The translations under genes were made by a program, and so were the position numbers. This document shows, in pieces, positions 63,961-64,000 of a DNA stretch of 64,000 nucleotides. This stretch comes from Maribacter sedimenticola (GTDB lineage: Bacteria > Bacteroidota > Bacteroidia > Flavobacteriales > Flavobacteriaceae). Below the pieces are notes generated by a model. The model worked only from the letters and a program-made list of their open reading frames with translations, did not search any database and was not told the origin of the DNA. The DNA lies in NCBI RefSeq assembly GCF_900188415.1, contig NZ_FZNV01000007.1, positions 62,001 to 126,000 on the forward strand, read 5' to 3'. Position 1 is the first letter of the stretch. Each line of letters starts with the position of its first letter.

Positions 63961-64000
63961 GATTTTGTTGTTTTTAAAAATTATTTTAATAATTAAAAAG

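Overview
The window reads as a chromosomal segment of a member of Bacteroidetes, family Flavobacteriaceae, probably marine. The evidence is the gliding genes gldB and gldC, recurrent TAnnTTTG -10 boxes, weak ribosome binding sites, flavobacterial versions of DnaG and MraY, a split MetH, and a Flavo-1-like RNA. The genus cannot be fixed from sequence alone. No phage, IS transposase, CRISPR array, tRNA or rRNA was seen.

Layout. 1-9520 (minus) is the dcw division and cell-wall cluster, in transcription order mraZ, rsmH, ftsL, ftsI, murE, mraY, murD, ftsW, murG (cut by the window edge). mraZ is preceded by phased GTGG boxes. 9782-15998 holds an alpha/beta hydrolase with engB, then small accessory genes: DoxX-like, cupin plus truncated globin, transglutaminase-like, secreted and DUF2306-like. 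15995-18173 carries gldC-gldB divergent from nadE. 18340-24994 holds an orphan-type response regulator, dnaG, an ECF sigma/anti-sigma/outer-membrane protein trio and a polyprenyl diphosphate synthase. 25174-30441 (minus) carries rlmN, queA, aroA, a MazG-like gene, dtd and rsgA. 30549-34122 holds exported proteins and a large OmpA-type protein.

34275-38350 (minus) is an aromatic amino acid operon, pheA, aminotransferase, tyrA, and DAHP synthase/chorismate mutase. It is headed by an unannotated 23-codon leader peptide packed with Phe, Tyr and Trp codons and followed by a terminator, so it looks like a ribosome-mediated attenuator. 38476-43433 holds envelope proteins, including a PagL-like deacylase. 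43542-49018 is methionine synthesis (metF, split metH) under a SAM-I riboswitch.

49175-63960 is sulfate assimilation and sulfur transfer: a ferredoxin/flavodoxin reductase-like protein, siroheme methyltransferase, HEPN-tailed sulfite reductase, CysN, CysD, CysH, an Rrf2 regulator, two PLP sulfhydrylase-type enzymes and a 1128-residue fusion of MetX, aspartokinase and homoserine dehydrogenase. Together these genes cover most of the route from sulfate and aspartate to methionine. APS kinase, aspartate-semialdehyde dehydrogenase and cysteine synthase are not in the window.

The least explained signal is a set of intergenic tracts with a strict 7-bp period. One family is built on GTTGTTC and the other on NNNACTT. 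They occur as single or inverted arrays between genes. One inverted pair brackets a four-helix-bundle (S23-type) gene inserted between the two metH genes, and the heptads there are translated into the N terminus of MetH. The same heptads precede cysN. I regard this family and the aromatic leader peptide as the best leads.
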